64,000 nucleotides of DNA, from assembly GCF_027923465.1 (NCBI RefSeq), contig NZ_BRLB01000001.1:248001-312000 (forward strand), given 5' to 3'. This DNA comes from Vallitalea longa. GTDB taxonomy: Bacteria > Bacillota > Clostridia > Lachnospirales > Vallitaleaceae. The translations under genes were made by a program, and so were the position numbers. Of this stretch, positions 1 through 7,698 are shown one piece after another. Each line of letters opens with the position of its first letter. Position 1 is the stretch's first letter. The notes under the pieces are model-generated. The model was not told the DNA's origin, searched no databases, and saw nothing but the letters and a program-made list of their open reading frames with translations.

Positions 1-435
1 ACCCAGTATCTTATAAGGTGTCCCTTTGACAAAGAAATCAATTTTGTATGGTTGACTTTTATTTTCCTTGAAATATTTCATTTCATATTCATCATATGCT
101 ATTTCATTTGGATATACAAAAGGACCTACCCATTTACCATCATGCTTAAAATGAATTTTGCTAGGTGGTGCATTGGAGTAAGAAGCCGAAAAATCTTCCA
201 AACCTTTTGGTGCTAGAAAACCAGCAAAAATAACTCCAAAATATAAAATACCTAAAATCCAAAAACTTATAACAGCTAATCTATGTTTGATAAGCTTTCG
301 ATACATTAACTGCCATTGGGATGCTAAATAATATTTTTCTTGTTTACGAATTTGTTTTTCTTTCTTCTTTTTTTGACGTCTTTCCTTATCAAATAAATTC
401 TGAAGGAAAGAAACATTAATCTTTTGTTTTTCCAT
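1..435 (-). CDS. ABC transporter permease, OppC/DppC type (5' part only)
   Basis: The first 145 codons of an inner-membrane permease of a peptide/oligosaccharide ABC importer; the rest lies beyond the window edge. The product begins MEKQKINVSF, has a long basic cytoplasmic N-terminus (RRQKKKEKQ), then KHRLAVISFWILGILYFGVI as the first membrane segment and a large extracytoplasmic segment, the usual N-terminal layout of OppC-type permeases. Its ATG at 435 shares one base with the TAA of the preceding OppB-type gene (TAATG), implying translational coupling. Transport substrate cannot be read from the sequence; the partner binding protein is the lipoprotein at 1717-3795. Confidence 0.85.
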   Translation of the reverse strand, partial: MEKQKINVSFLQNLFDKERRQKKKKEKQIRKQEKYYLASQWQLMYRKLIKHRLAVISFWILGILYFGVIFAGFLAPKGLEDFSASYSNAPPSKIHFKHDGKWVGPFVYPNEIAYDEYEMKYFKENKSQPYKIDFFVKGTPYKILG

Positions 436-1430
436 TATTTACTTTCCTCCATATGTTTTATTCTAGGATCCAATACTGCTAACAGTATGTCCGATAATAA
501 TGTTCCCAAAACTACTAATGTAGCAGATATTAATAAAATACCACCTGATAAATATACATCTTGAGATTGAAGCGCTTTCAAAAGTATTGGTCCTTGAGTT
601 GGAAGCATTAACACAATTGCAGTAATAGTTGAACCAGTAAAAATGTTTGAAATCATAGGTCCTAATCCAGCTACTATTGGATTAAGTACAGATCTCATGG
701 CATATTTATACGTAATCGTACTTTCACTTACTCCTTTTGCTCTAGTACATAGTACATATGGTTTTTCTTGTTCATCTAACATTTGTGCACGAACAATACG
801 AATCAAACTACAAGTTCCACCTGTTCCAATAACAATAATTGGTATAATTAAATGTGATAAAAAATCTACAAATGATGCCCACGAGGTTATACCACCCTCT
901 GGAAATAATCCCATAAGTGGTTTTCCGAACCACTTGTACGAAGCAAACATTAAAACAATTGCAAATAAAAAATTCGGTATTGCCATTCCTAAGAATCCAA
1001 TAAATGTAAAAATATAATCTCCAATTGAATATTGGTGTTTAGCAGCATATATGGCTATAGGAATAGAAACTAAATAAGTAAATAACATTGTTACAAAAGA
1101 TAATAATAATGTATTACCTAAAACTTCTCCAATCTTAGATAGAACCTCTTGGTTATAATAAAAAGATATTCCCCAATCACCTTTAAATATCCCTGTAAGC
1201 CAACTAAAGTATTGTTCTAAAATTGGTTTATCAACACCATACATTTCTTTCAATAATTCTACCTCATCTTGAGTTACCGTTTCCCCTTCAGCAATCATAT
1301 TAGTAACTATAGTATCAACATAATCACCAGGCGGAAGCTGTATAACCACAAAAACAGCAAATGTAATAATAAAAATCGTTATACAAGCCATAAATATTCT
1401 TTTAAGAATAAATTTTGTCATCTTAATCAC
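435..1430 (-). CDS. ABC transporter permease, OppB/DppB type
   Basis: A 331-residue permease of the binding-protein-dependent family. It has the N-terminal membrane anchor (FILKRIFMACITIFIITFAV), the typical OppB extracytoplasmic segment with LPPGDY near residue 33 and YGVDKPILEQYFSWL, and a C-terminal permease domain of about five further helices, with the cytoplasmic EAA-like loop around RAQMLDEQEKPYVLCTRAKG. Family members pair with an OppC-type subunit, here the next gene, and translocate peptides or oligosaccharides. It is 286 bp downstream of the binding protein gene; a stem-loop lies in that gap. Substrate unknown. Confidence 0.92.
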   Translation of the reverse strand: MIKMTKFILKRIFMACITIFIITFAVFVVIQLPPGDYVDTIVTNMIAEGETVTQDEVELLKEMYGVDKPILEQYFSWLTGIFKGDWGISFYYNQEVLSKIGEVLGNTLLLSFVTMLFTYLVSIPIAIYAAKHQYSIGDYIFTFIGFLGMAIPNFLFAIVLMFASYKWFGKPLMGLFPEGGITSWASFVDFLSHLIIPIIVIGTGGTCSLIRIVRAQMLDEQEKPYVLCTRAKGVSESTITYKYAMRSVLNPIVAGLGPMISNIFTGSTITAIVLMLPTQGPILLKALQSQDVYLSGGILLISATLVVLGTLLSDILLAVLDPRIKHMEESK

Positions 1431-1630
1431 CTTTATTATAATATTTTTAAGAATTTCAATGAATATAGTAGATTAGAAAAGCCAAAATATATGTGTAACA
1501 TTAAATAATCGGCACCAAAAAATTATTTAAGTTATTAAACTTATTAAATTGAGGTGAACTAATTTCAACTTAGTTAACAAACTAATACGATACACATTTA
1601 TTAAATTTTTATTGTATTCTTATTTAAAAC

Positions 1631-1667
1631 AATATGTAGAATTTACTTAAAATAAATTCTACATATT
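1631..1667 (-). other. Perfect 15-bp stem-loop between binding protein and permease genes
   Basis: Arms 1631-1645 and 1653-1667 are exact inverted repeats with a 7-nt loop. Reading the minus strand, the stem is followed by GTTTTAAATA, so the U-tract is weak. The position, between a highly needed binding protein and its permeases, fits a leaky terminator or an mRNA-stabilising 3' hairpin that sets their expression ratio; this role is inference. Confidence 0.6.
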
Positions 1668-1716
1668 AATAATTAAGTTAAATACTTTAGAACTCACTAT
1701 TTAAAACATATAAAAT

Positions 1717-3795
1717 CTACTTAACTATATACGCTTGTTCAAATCTAGCAAGATTTTCAAATCTAAATTCATCTGCAAGCACTAAACCATCTGGGTAATT
1801 TTTCAAATCATTGCCAATAAGAAATCTAGCAGGAGCAGGTGATAAAAATCCAATACCCCAAATATTTTCTTTATGTAAGTCATATATTTTTTGTGCAGTT
1901 TCAGAAACTACTTTATTTCTATCAGTGCCAGTAGCAGTTATAATGTTTTCATAAGCTTTAACTAACTCTAACATATCTCCCGTAGGTTCAATTCCTCCGT
2001 TAACTTCTGATTTGTTATCCTCATACCATTTACCATAAGCTCCATACCAAGCCTCATAATTTCTCATTGGAACCATTGAATCAGGACGCAAAACAGGTGT
2101 AGCACCATAAGGTAATCGAATGGATGTGTCATGATCATTAGCTAAATCCATTTTTGAAATATCTGCTTCTATCTTGCTACTAACTTTTACACCGATTTTC
2201 TTATAAGCTGATTGCAATAATGATAAAAACTCTGCATTTTCTTTCATTTTATCTTCACTAATATAGAAAAGTAATTCTACCTCTTTATCAGTTCCCTTCA
2301 TTTTACGATAAGTTCCTTGTTTTCCAACCCATGGTTCTGTTATATCATCAAGTATTTTATTTGCTTTTTCCACATCATATTCTGTCCATTTTTTAGACCA
2401 TTCTTCATCGTAGCCAAGCATACCTTTTGCAGGTGACAATTGCCAAGGTTCTAGTTGATTATTTGCCAAGGTTGAATTCAACAAGTTTCTATCCACTGCT
2501 ATAGATAACGCTTGTCTAAAACGTTTATCTTGATATAATTTTCTTTTATCTAAATCTTTATGAGTTGGATTTAAACAAAAACCAAATTGAGCCCATGTTA
2601 CATCACTCCATTTAGATACTCTATGGGTATCTTTTGTAGAACTTGCTATTGTTGAATATTGTTCTGGTTTCATTAGTAGAAAGTTAAATTCTCCAGCTAC
2701 CGCTTTTAGAGTTACTTGATCAAGCTCATTGATGATCTGAATTTTAATACTATCCACATATGGTAATTGTCTACCTTCGCTATCTGTTTTCCAAAAATAT
2801 GGATTTCTAACTAATTCATATGTTTCGCCAACTTTGTCCCAATTGTTCTTTGTGGCAATAAAACTTCTTAATTGAGGTATTTGATAATAATCCCAATTAT
2901 AGTATCCTACACCTTTTCCCATAGTCGTATATGAATCCCATTGCTTTTCAAGTGTTTTATTCGCATTAGCAAGAGCTTCTTCTTCTGTTATGAGAGGAAA
3001 AGTTTCATCATCTGTTACACCATCTTTACGGGCAACAAAATCTTTATAGACATGTTTAGGAGCAAACATCCATTTATTATCTACTGCTACAGCTTCTGGA
3101 AAATTTGGCTTTGGTGCTGCAAAAGTAATTGTTAATTCATAATCATCCACTTTTTCAAATTCAGCCCAATAGTTTTTTTCATCTTTTATTACATAGTAAC
3201 AACGATAAGGTTTTGATGTAAACGCATTATAATAATTTTCATCACCAACATTAACAGGTGTTCTATCAGCATTTAATGCAGGTGTTGACATATGATTATA
3301 ATAGAAAAGAACATCATCAGCTGTAAAAGGTTCCCCATCAGACCATTTCATACCTTCCCTAAGTTCAATTGTCCATACGGTACTATCTTCATTAGCATGA
3401 AAATCTTTACATACATTTGGTTCTACTTCACCAGAACCATCCTGTTTAAACCGGAACATACTCTGCTCAGTGTAAGGTCCCCATGTCCAATGAGCATGAT
3501 CATGAGTTGTAGTAACAATATTTCCACCATATATACCTAGTTCTTCAATATCTGACTCCACCATGACATCTTCGGTAATAGGTAAACGATATTCAAGACT
3601 AGGAAGTTCTCCAGCTTTTACTTTTTCAGCTAACATTGGTGCCTCTTTTTGTAATTCTGTAGTATCACTATTTGAAATATTAGTATCAACATCGTTTTCT
3701 TCATCAGAAGTTGTCTCTTTCGGTGTGGAACTACACCCAATCATACTAATAGTCATGATACATACCAACATAAACGTACATATTTTCTTAAACAT
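1717..3795 (-). CDS. Extracellular solute-binding lipoprotein, family 5 (oligopeptide/oligosaccharide ABC importer)
   Basis: A 692-residue SBP family 5 protein. The N-terminus is a lipoprotein signal with the lipobox ISMIGC (Cys21), followed by an Asp/Glu/Ser-rich linker and then the family-5 fold: WTIELREGMKWSDGEPFTADDVLFYYNHM near residue 140 and LSIAVDRNLLN near 430 are hallmark segments. It is longer than the usual ~540 residues and has aromatic-rich insertions (HDHAHWTWGPY), as seen in the large subgroup linked to oligosaccharides and peptides; which one it binds is unknown. It is transcribed before the OppB and OppC genes. Two direct repeats that may bind an AraC regulator lie upstream (4055-4085). 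Confidence 0.92.
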   Translation of the reverse strand: MFKKICTFMLVCIMTISMIGCSSTPKETTSDEENDVDTNISNSDTTELQKEAPMLAEKVKAGELPSLEYRLPITEDVMVESDIEELGIYGGNIVTTTHDHAHWTWGPYTEQSMFRFKQDGSGEVEPNVCKDFHANEDSTVWTIELREGMKWSDGEPFTADDVLFYYNHMSTPALNADRTPVNVGDENYYNAFTSKPYRCYYVIKDEKNYWAEFEKVDDYELTITFAAPKPNFPEAVAVDNKWMFAPKHVYKDFVARKDGVTDDETFPLITEEEALANANKTLEKQWDSYTTMGKGVGYYNWDYYQIPQLRSFIATKNNWDKVGETYELVRNPYFWKTDSEGRQLPYVDSIKIQIINELDQVTLKAVAGEFNFLLMKPEQYSTIASSTKDTHRVSKWSDVTWAQFGFCLNPTHKDLDKRKLYQDKRFRQALSIAVDRNLLNSTLANNQLEPWQLSPAKGMLGYDEEWSKKWTEYDVEKANKILDDITEPWVGKQGTYRKMKGTDKEVELLFYISEDKMKENAEFLSLLQSAYKKIGVKVSSKIEADISKMDLANDHDTSIRLPYGATPVLRPDSMVPMRNYEAWYGAYGKWYEDNKSEVNGGIEPTGDMLELVKAYENIITATGTDRNKVVSETAQKIYDLHKENIWGIGFLSPAPARFLIGNDLKNYPDGLVLADEFRFENLARFEQAYIVK

Positions 3796-4013
3796 AATGA
3801 TAAACCCTCCTCCGTCTACTGTTTAATAATTCAACACTTTCAAACAATAATAATTTAATTCATTAAAAAATAAGTCTACAATTTTGATATAATTAATGCA
3901 TATAATATGTGCATATTCAATATATTTTTTAGTACTATTTAGGCTAATATTTTTAAATATTTTTTTATTTTTTATGCATTTATTATATATAAATCATTAA
4001 TTTTTGTACTTAT

Positions 4014-4085
4014 ATTATATATATTAACCAATATTGAAATAATAGTAAATATGCTTATGTCCTAGTTCTATGTATTAATGTCTTA
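4014..4085 (-). promoter_or_regulatory. Candidate promoter with two AraC-type direct repeats, upstream of binding-protein gene
   Basis: In the 370-bp gap 3796-4165, TTATGTCCTA (4055-4064) and TAATGTCTTA (4076-4085) are direct repeats 21 bp apart, two helical turns, the usual geometry for AraC-family dimers. A TATAAT (complement of 4014-4019) lies just downstream with only a poor -35, as expected for an activated promoter. The same TTATGTCTTA occurs twice upstream of the araC-type gene (6906-6915 and 7102-7111). An imperfect palindrome at 3896-3914 (ATGCA...TGCAT) also lies in this gap. Assignment of the regulator is inference. Confidence 0.4.
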
Positions 4086-4165
4086 ACCATATATTTCAAA
4101 AAAAAATTGGTAATCCCTAGCTAAATACATCTAATTTAATCAAATTAATGCAACTAATCATTAGT

Positions 4166-4834
4166 CTATATTTTAATTCCTAACTCTTTTTTATTTATCT
4201 CTTCTAATTTATTCTTTATCAATTCTGGTATCTCAACATATAGTTCTTCCCAAGTTACATACATATCGTCTGTGATGTTCTTCATTTGGAATTCCATACT
4301 TGGTTTAAATCTATAACCTCTCAAACATCTTTCAACCATTTTATTAATTTTTTCATTGGTCTCATATCTACCTCTGCCAATTTCAGTAACTATTAATCCA
4401 TCGATTCCTGCTTTCTCATCATTTACTTCATACATGTTCGGTATCATATAAAAATACTCCGCTTTGGGCATAAACGCATGTTTACCTGGTTGACAATATA
4501 ATCTAACATGTGTTTTATCCTCAATATTACTTCTATCTTTCATTAAAGCTTTAATGTATTTACCGTGAAAACTAGCCTCACAATCTACAATATTACCTTT
4601 ATTATCAATGTGTACCCAAATATGTTCCAAGTCAAATAAATGTTGAATATCAAAATCCCAATATATGGCATATTCAATAACAAAGTCGGTATCCTTAATT
4701 TCTATATACCTATCAAAAGATGGAGAGATCCCCGATTCATATAATATTGTATATCCAACTCTCAGTGGAATGAATGGCTCCTTTTTGTCATAATAGATAT
4801 GTGGTGCATAATTTTTAACAATTTCTATATCCAA
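4166..4834 (-). CDS. Conserved protein of unknown function (222 aa)
   Basis: I do not recognise a named family. The protein has no signal peptide or membrane segment. Visible conserved-looking motifs are YAPHIYYDKKEPF at the N-terminus, DIQHLFDLEHIWVHID near residue 63, EASFHGKY near 86 and PGKHAFMPKAEY near 116. The D-x-E-H plus HG and KHAF pattern recalls the acidic/histidine metal-binding core of NPP1/Vps62-like beta-sandwich proteins, but this is only a resemblance. It starts with ATG after AAGGAGG and stands alone between the transporter operon and mgtC. A GTG/ATG choice is not an issue here. Confidence 0.6.
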   Translation of the reverse strand: MDIEIVKNYAPHIYYDKKEPFIPLRVGYTILYESGISPSFDRYIEIKDTDFVIEYAIYWDFDIQHLFDLEHIWVHIDNKGNIVDCEASFHGKYIKALMKDRSNIEDKTHVRLYCQPGKHAFMPKAEYFYMIPNMYEVNDEKAGIDGLIVTEIGRGRYETNEKINKMVERCLRGYRFKPSMEFQMKNITDDMYVTWEELYVEIPELIKNKLEEINKKELGIKI

Positions 4835-4888
4835 TTTTATTCCTCCTTAAATTTCTAATTAAATACAAGGTCTACTAGATGAAATCAT

Positions 4889-5602
4889 TTAATTAGTAAT
4901 CTCTCTAACCTCGATTGCCCCTGTATATTGACATAAATCTTGAACAATCTTTGATCCTTTTATATATCTTGGAACCTCTACCGTATACACTGTTGTTTTA
5001 TATTTTGTTTTTATGGATTCATCCTCTTGGATATCCATATATTTAATATTTCTTACCTTGACATTTTTTCTTTTAAAATATTTTTGTGCCTTTTCTCGAA
5101 AATTATCTTCTGTGTTATATGAAATTTCAAAATCAATATTTTGAAATTGGTCAATGAATTTCTTCTCCACACGCTTTAAGATAATGAGGGCAATTAATAC
5201 TGCTATCAAAGAAGCAAGACTTATAAAATACATACCTAACCCAATAGCTAATCCAATACAAGATACGACCCAAACGGATGCAGCTGTCGTTAGTCCCTTA
5301 ACCAATCCCTTTTCACGGATAATTGTTCCTGCTCCAAGAAAGCCTATTCCCGTTATTACTTGTGCACCCATCCTTCCAATATCCGCTTTTAATGATGATG
5401 CTAGAATAGGATTCTCCATAATCATTTTTTTTGTATTTTCAATCATTTCAATTTGAATAAGGGAAATTACAGTTGCACCTACAGAAACTAATATATGAGT
5501 ACGAAATCCAGCAGGTCTATTCTTGAATTCTCGTTCATAACCAATCAACCCTCCCACAATAATCGCAAGTAACAATCTGACTCCTACTTCATATGGCTCC
5601 AT
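4889..5602 (-). CDS. MgtC/SapB family membrane protein
   Basis: A 237-residue protein with the MgtC N-terminal membrane domain: RLLLAIIVGGLIGYEREFKN, then RTHILVSVGATVISL, GAQVITGIGFLGAGTII and LTTAASVWVVSCIGLAIG, about five helices. After residue ~155 comes a soluble ACT-like domain (ISYNTEDNF... IKTKYKTTVYTVEVPR). MgtC proteins inhibit or modulate membrane ATPases and are linked to low Mg2+ survival in pathogens; in free-living Firmicutes the role is not settled. The start has a strong site (GGAGGGGGTGA before ATAAATG). It follows the araC-type gene by 44 bp on the same strand, so the two may be cotranscribed. Confidence 0.93.
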   Translation of the reverse strand: MEPYEVGVRLLLAIIVGGLIGYEREFKNRPAGFRTHILVSVGATVISLIQIEMIENTKKMIMENPILASSLKADIGRMGAQVITGIGFLGAGTIIREKGLVKGLTTAASVWVVSCIGLAIGLGMYFISLASLIAVLIALIILKRVEKKFIDQFQNIDFEISYNTEDNFREKAQKYFKRKNVKVRNIKYMDIQEDESIKTKYKTTVYTVEVPRYIKGSKIVQDLCQYTGAIEVREITN

Positions 5603-5646
5603 TTATCTCACCCCCTCCCCGATAATGCAGTTAGCAAAACGCATAC

Positions 5647-6621
5647 TCATATAATAGGATTATAATGGTCGTTGATAAATTGTTTCAATTCATTTATCTC
5701 TCTATCTTTTTGCTCTATAATTTGATTAAGAAGTCTGATCTGGTTGTCTTTGTTTTCATTAGTTGATGAATTATCATTTTTTAGATTTCTCTTGTATTGG
5801 CTAGGTGATATACCTATCGTTTTCTTAAACATCTTCGAAAACTGAAACTGGTCTTTATATCCTACAGAACGTGCTATGCCGGATATGGATAACATACTGT
5901 TTTTCATGATTTCACATGCTTTTTTCATCCTATAGTTAATAACATATTTCTGCGGAGACATATTCAGATTGTTTTTAAATACATGATGCAGATATTTTCT
6001 ATCGATATTTACATATCTTGATATCTCTGCTATTGATATTTCCTTAGAAAAATTCATTTTGATGAATTCCAATGCTTTTCTTACATAATAGAATTCGCTA
6101 TCTATTAGTTTTTCTTTTACAGCCTCCTTATCTGCTATATCTCTCAGATATGCGATTATATTGTATAAGACAGCCATCATTTTACAGTATCTATTATGAC
6201 CTAATCCAAACTTGGCAAACTCTATCATATTATTAAAACATTCTTCCAAAAAGTCATCATCATTTTTATCTGTATACGTTGGACTGTTCACGGATAAATT
6301 AGCTCGATATAAATATTCTGTTGCAATATTACCTGAAAATCCTACCCAAGAATATTTCCAAGGCTCATCATTATCCGCAACAAAGTATGTTACCGTATTA
6401 GGAGAAACTAAAAAACCTTGCCCTTCATGAAGATCATAACTAACATTATTCACTTGAAGAATTCCTTTACCTTCATGGATGTAATAAATCAAGAAATGAT
6501 CTACAACTTTTGAACCCCAAGATTGATTGGGACTGCACTCTTCTGAACCACAGTAATAGATATGTAAATTTATATTTGTTGTGGATCTATTAGATATTTG
6601 AATTATATTGTTTTCAAACAT
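5647..6621 (-). CDS. AraC family transcriptional regulator
   Basis: A 324-residue regulator: an N-terminal cupin-like sensor (YLHEGQGFLVSPNTVTYF-type segment near residue 65), a C-terminal pair of helix-turn-helix motifs (ISIAEISRYVNIDRKYLHHVFK and ISGIARSVGYKDQFQFSKMFKK, with GISPSQYK), and an unusual ~40-residue tail rich in Gln/Glu/Leu (QIRLLNQIIEQKDREINELK) that looks like a coiled coil. I place the start at 6621 because GGAGG lies 7 bases upstream; an in-frame ATG at 6642 lacks a site. It may control the peptide-type importer at 1-3795, since both upstream regions share TTATGTCTTA motifs (inference). Confidence 0.9.
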   Translation of the reverse strand: MFENNIIQISNRSTTNINLHIYYCGSEECSPNQSWGSKVVDHFLIYYIHEGKGILQVNNVSYDLHEGQGFLVSPNTVTYFVADNDEPWKYSWVGFSGNIATEYLYRANLSVNSPTYTDKNDDDFLEECFNNMIEFAKFGLGHNRYCKMMAVLYNIIAYLRDIADKEAVKEKLIDSEFYYVRKALEFIKMNFSKEISIAEISRYVNIDRKYLHHVFKNNLNMSPQKYVINYRMKKACEIMKNSMLSISGIARSVGYKDQFQFSKMFKKTIGISPSQYKRNLKNDNSSTNENKDNQIRLLNQIIEQKDREINELKQFINDHYNPII

Positions 6622-6672
6622 AAGTCTTCCTCCAAAATTCATATATAGATTTGCTGTTTTAATAGAACAAAA

Positions 6673-6775
6673 GAGGCTATGCCTCGTTCCGCATCAGCGG
6701 ATTTGTCGTTAGGAAAGTTTCCTTAGCGCATATGAAAACGCTCCTATTTCATATGCTTAAAAGTAGGACTTTCCT
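6673..6775 (-). ncRNA. Multi-hairpin structured element upstream of the araC-type gene
   Basis: About 100 bases hold a compact set of perfect inverted repeats. AGGAAAGT (6711-6718) pairs with ACTTTCCT (6768-6775) and encloses a 10-bp stem GCATATGAAA/TTTCATATGC (6728-6737, 6747-6756). Next to it are TCCGC/GCGGA (6688-6692, 6697-6701) and GAGGC/GCCTC (6673-6677, 6681-6685). On the minus strand the last hairpin is followed by TTTTGTT, terminator-like. Its GC content is well above its surroundings. It could be a leader regulator of the araC-type gene, a small RNA, or a dispersed repeat of MITE/REP type; strand is chosen from the T-run. I do not recognise a named family. Confidence 0.5.
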
Positions 6776-7202
6776 ATAAGATAATAAAATGATTGCATGT
6801 CATAATTCAGCAATCAAAACATTCAATCAATATGTGTTTAGTCATAACTATATTATATATTTTATTTTTTGAATGTACATGTGATTACATCTTGATATTA
6901 TGTGTTTATGTCTTATAATATTATTTAGTCATATTTAATATAAACTCATCTATTACACAACATCATTCTAAAATAATATACAATACCTATGGTTTTTATT
7001 GCTTAGTATTATATATTTTATTGTATAGATTGGATCTTAATAAGTTTAAATTATTCTTAGTTTTATTTTTTATGATATATGTACCCAAACAATTTATGCA
7101 TTTATGTCTTACTAAACACCTTACTTTTTTCAATTAACCTCCAAAAATAGTATGTTAATATTTTAATATAAATTTCTTTTACTCTATAATTTCTTAATAA
7201 AT
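6776..7202. other. AT-rich intergenic region
   Basis: No coding frame is supported here. It contains two copies of TTATGTCTTA (6906-6915, 7102-7111) that match the repeats upstream of the binding-protein gene, and short TTTAGTCATA elements near 6839 and 6926. Otherwise it is plain AT-rich DNA upstream of the structured element and the araC-type gene. Confidence 0.5.
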
Positions 7203-7238
7203 AAAAAAGTATGCCTCTATAATAGCGACATACTTTTA
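7203..7238 (-). terminator. Rho-independent terminator of the 83-aa gene
   Basis: Arms AAAAGTATG (7205-7213) and CATACTTTT (7229-7237) form a 9-bp stem, followed on the minus strand by a T-rich run, 9 bp after the stop codon of the small gene. Confidence 0.8.
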
Positions 7239-7245
7239 TTGATTT

Positions 7246-7497
7246 TCATTTATTATGATAATATTTATCCCATTCTTTTTTTGATTCAAAGAACTCTAGG
7301 GCATCATTATTCCATGGTTGATATAAAGTATATTCATTAATATCATATGAAGAATATATTTTTTTATATGCTGATCCATTTGGAATATGATGTTTATATT
7401 TTCTTACTGCTTTTGATACTTTTCTATTAATCCATCCATTACATCTAGAACCATTCTTAGATTGTAATGCTGGTGTTTTCTTATAAGATCTGCTCAT
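7246..7497 (-). CDS. Small basic conserved protein (83 aa), MSRSYKKTP type
   Basis: A small protein starting MSRSYKKTPALQSK, very basic in its first half (SKAVRKYKHH) and aromatic/acidic in the second (YDINEYTLYQPWNNDALEFF). Proteins with the same MSRSYKK start and a later W-x(n)-W/Y pattern are widespread in bacteria and phages without known function; basic charge suggests nucleic-acid contact. The start is supported by GGAGGTGAT 4-6 bases upstream. The site is flanked by a 6-bp hairpin CCCGTT/AACGGG (7509-7525) that includes the first G residues of the ribosome binding site. A terminator follows directly, so it is a single-gene unit. Confidence 0.75.
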   Translation of the reverse strand: MSRSYKKTPALQSKNGSRCNGWINRKVSKAVRKYKHHIPNGSAYKKIYSSYDINEYTLYQPWNNDALEFFESKKEWDKYYHNK

Positions 7498-7698
7498 CTA
7501 TATCACCTCCCGTTAGTAGAACGGGATTAAAATATAGGTTCCTCCTTTTGTTGATTTCACTTTCATATCGTATCTCCTAATCTTTCTCATCGTTTGTAAC
7601 AGTCAACAATAAGTATTAATTATAGCATAAACAATCATTTATAATATTAAAAATGTCTTACATATCTTATACATGGATAACTTTTTTCTATCTTGATT

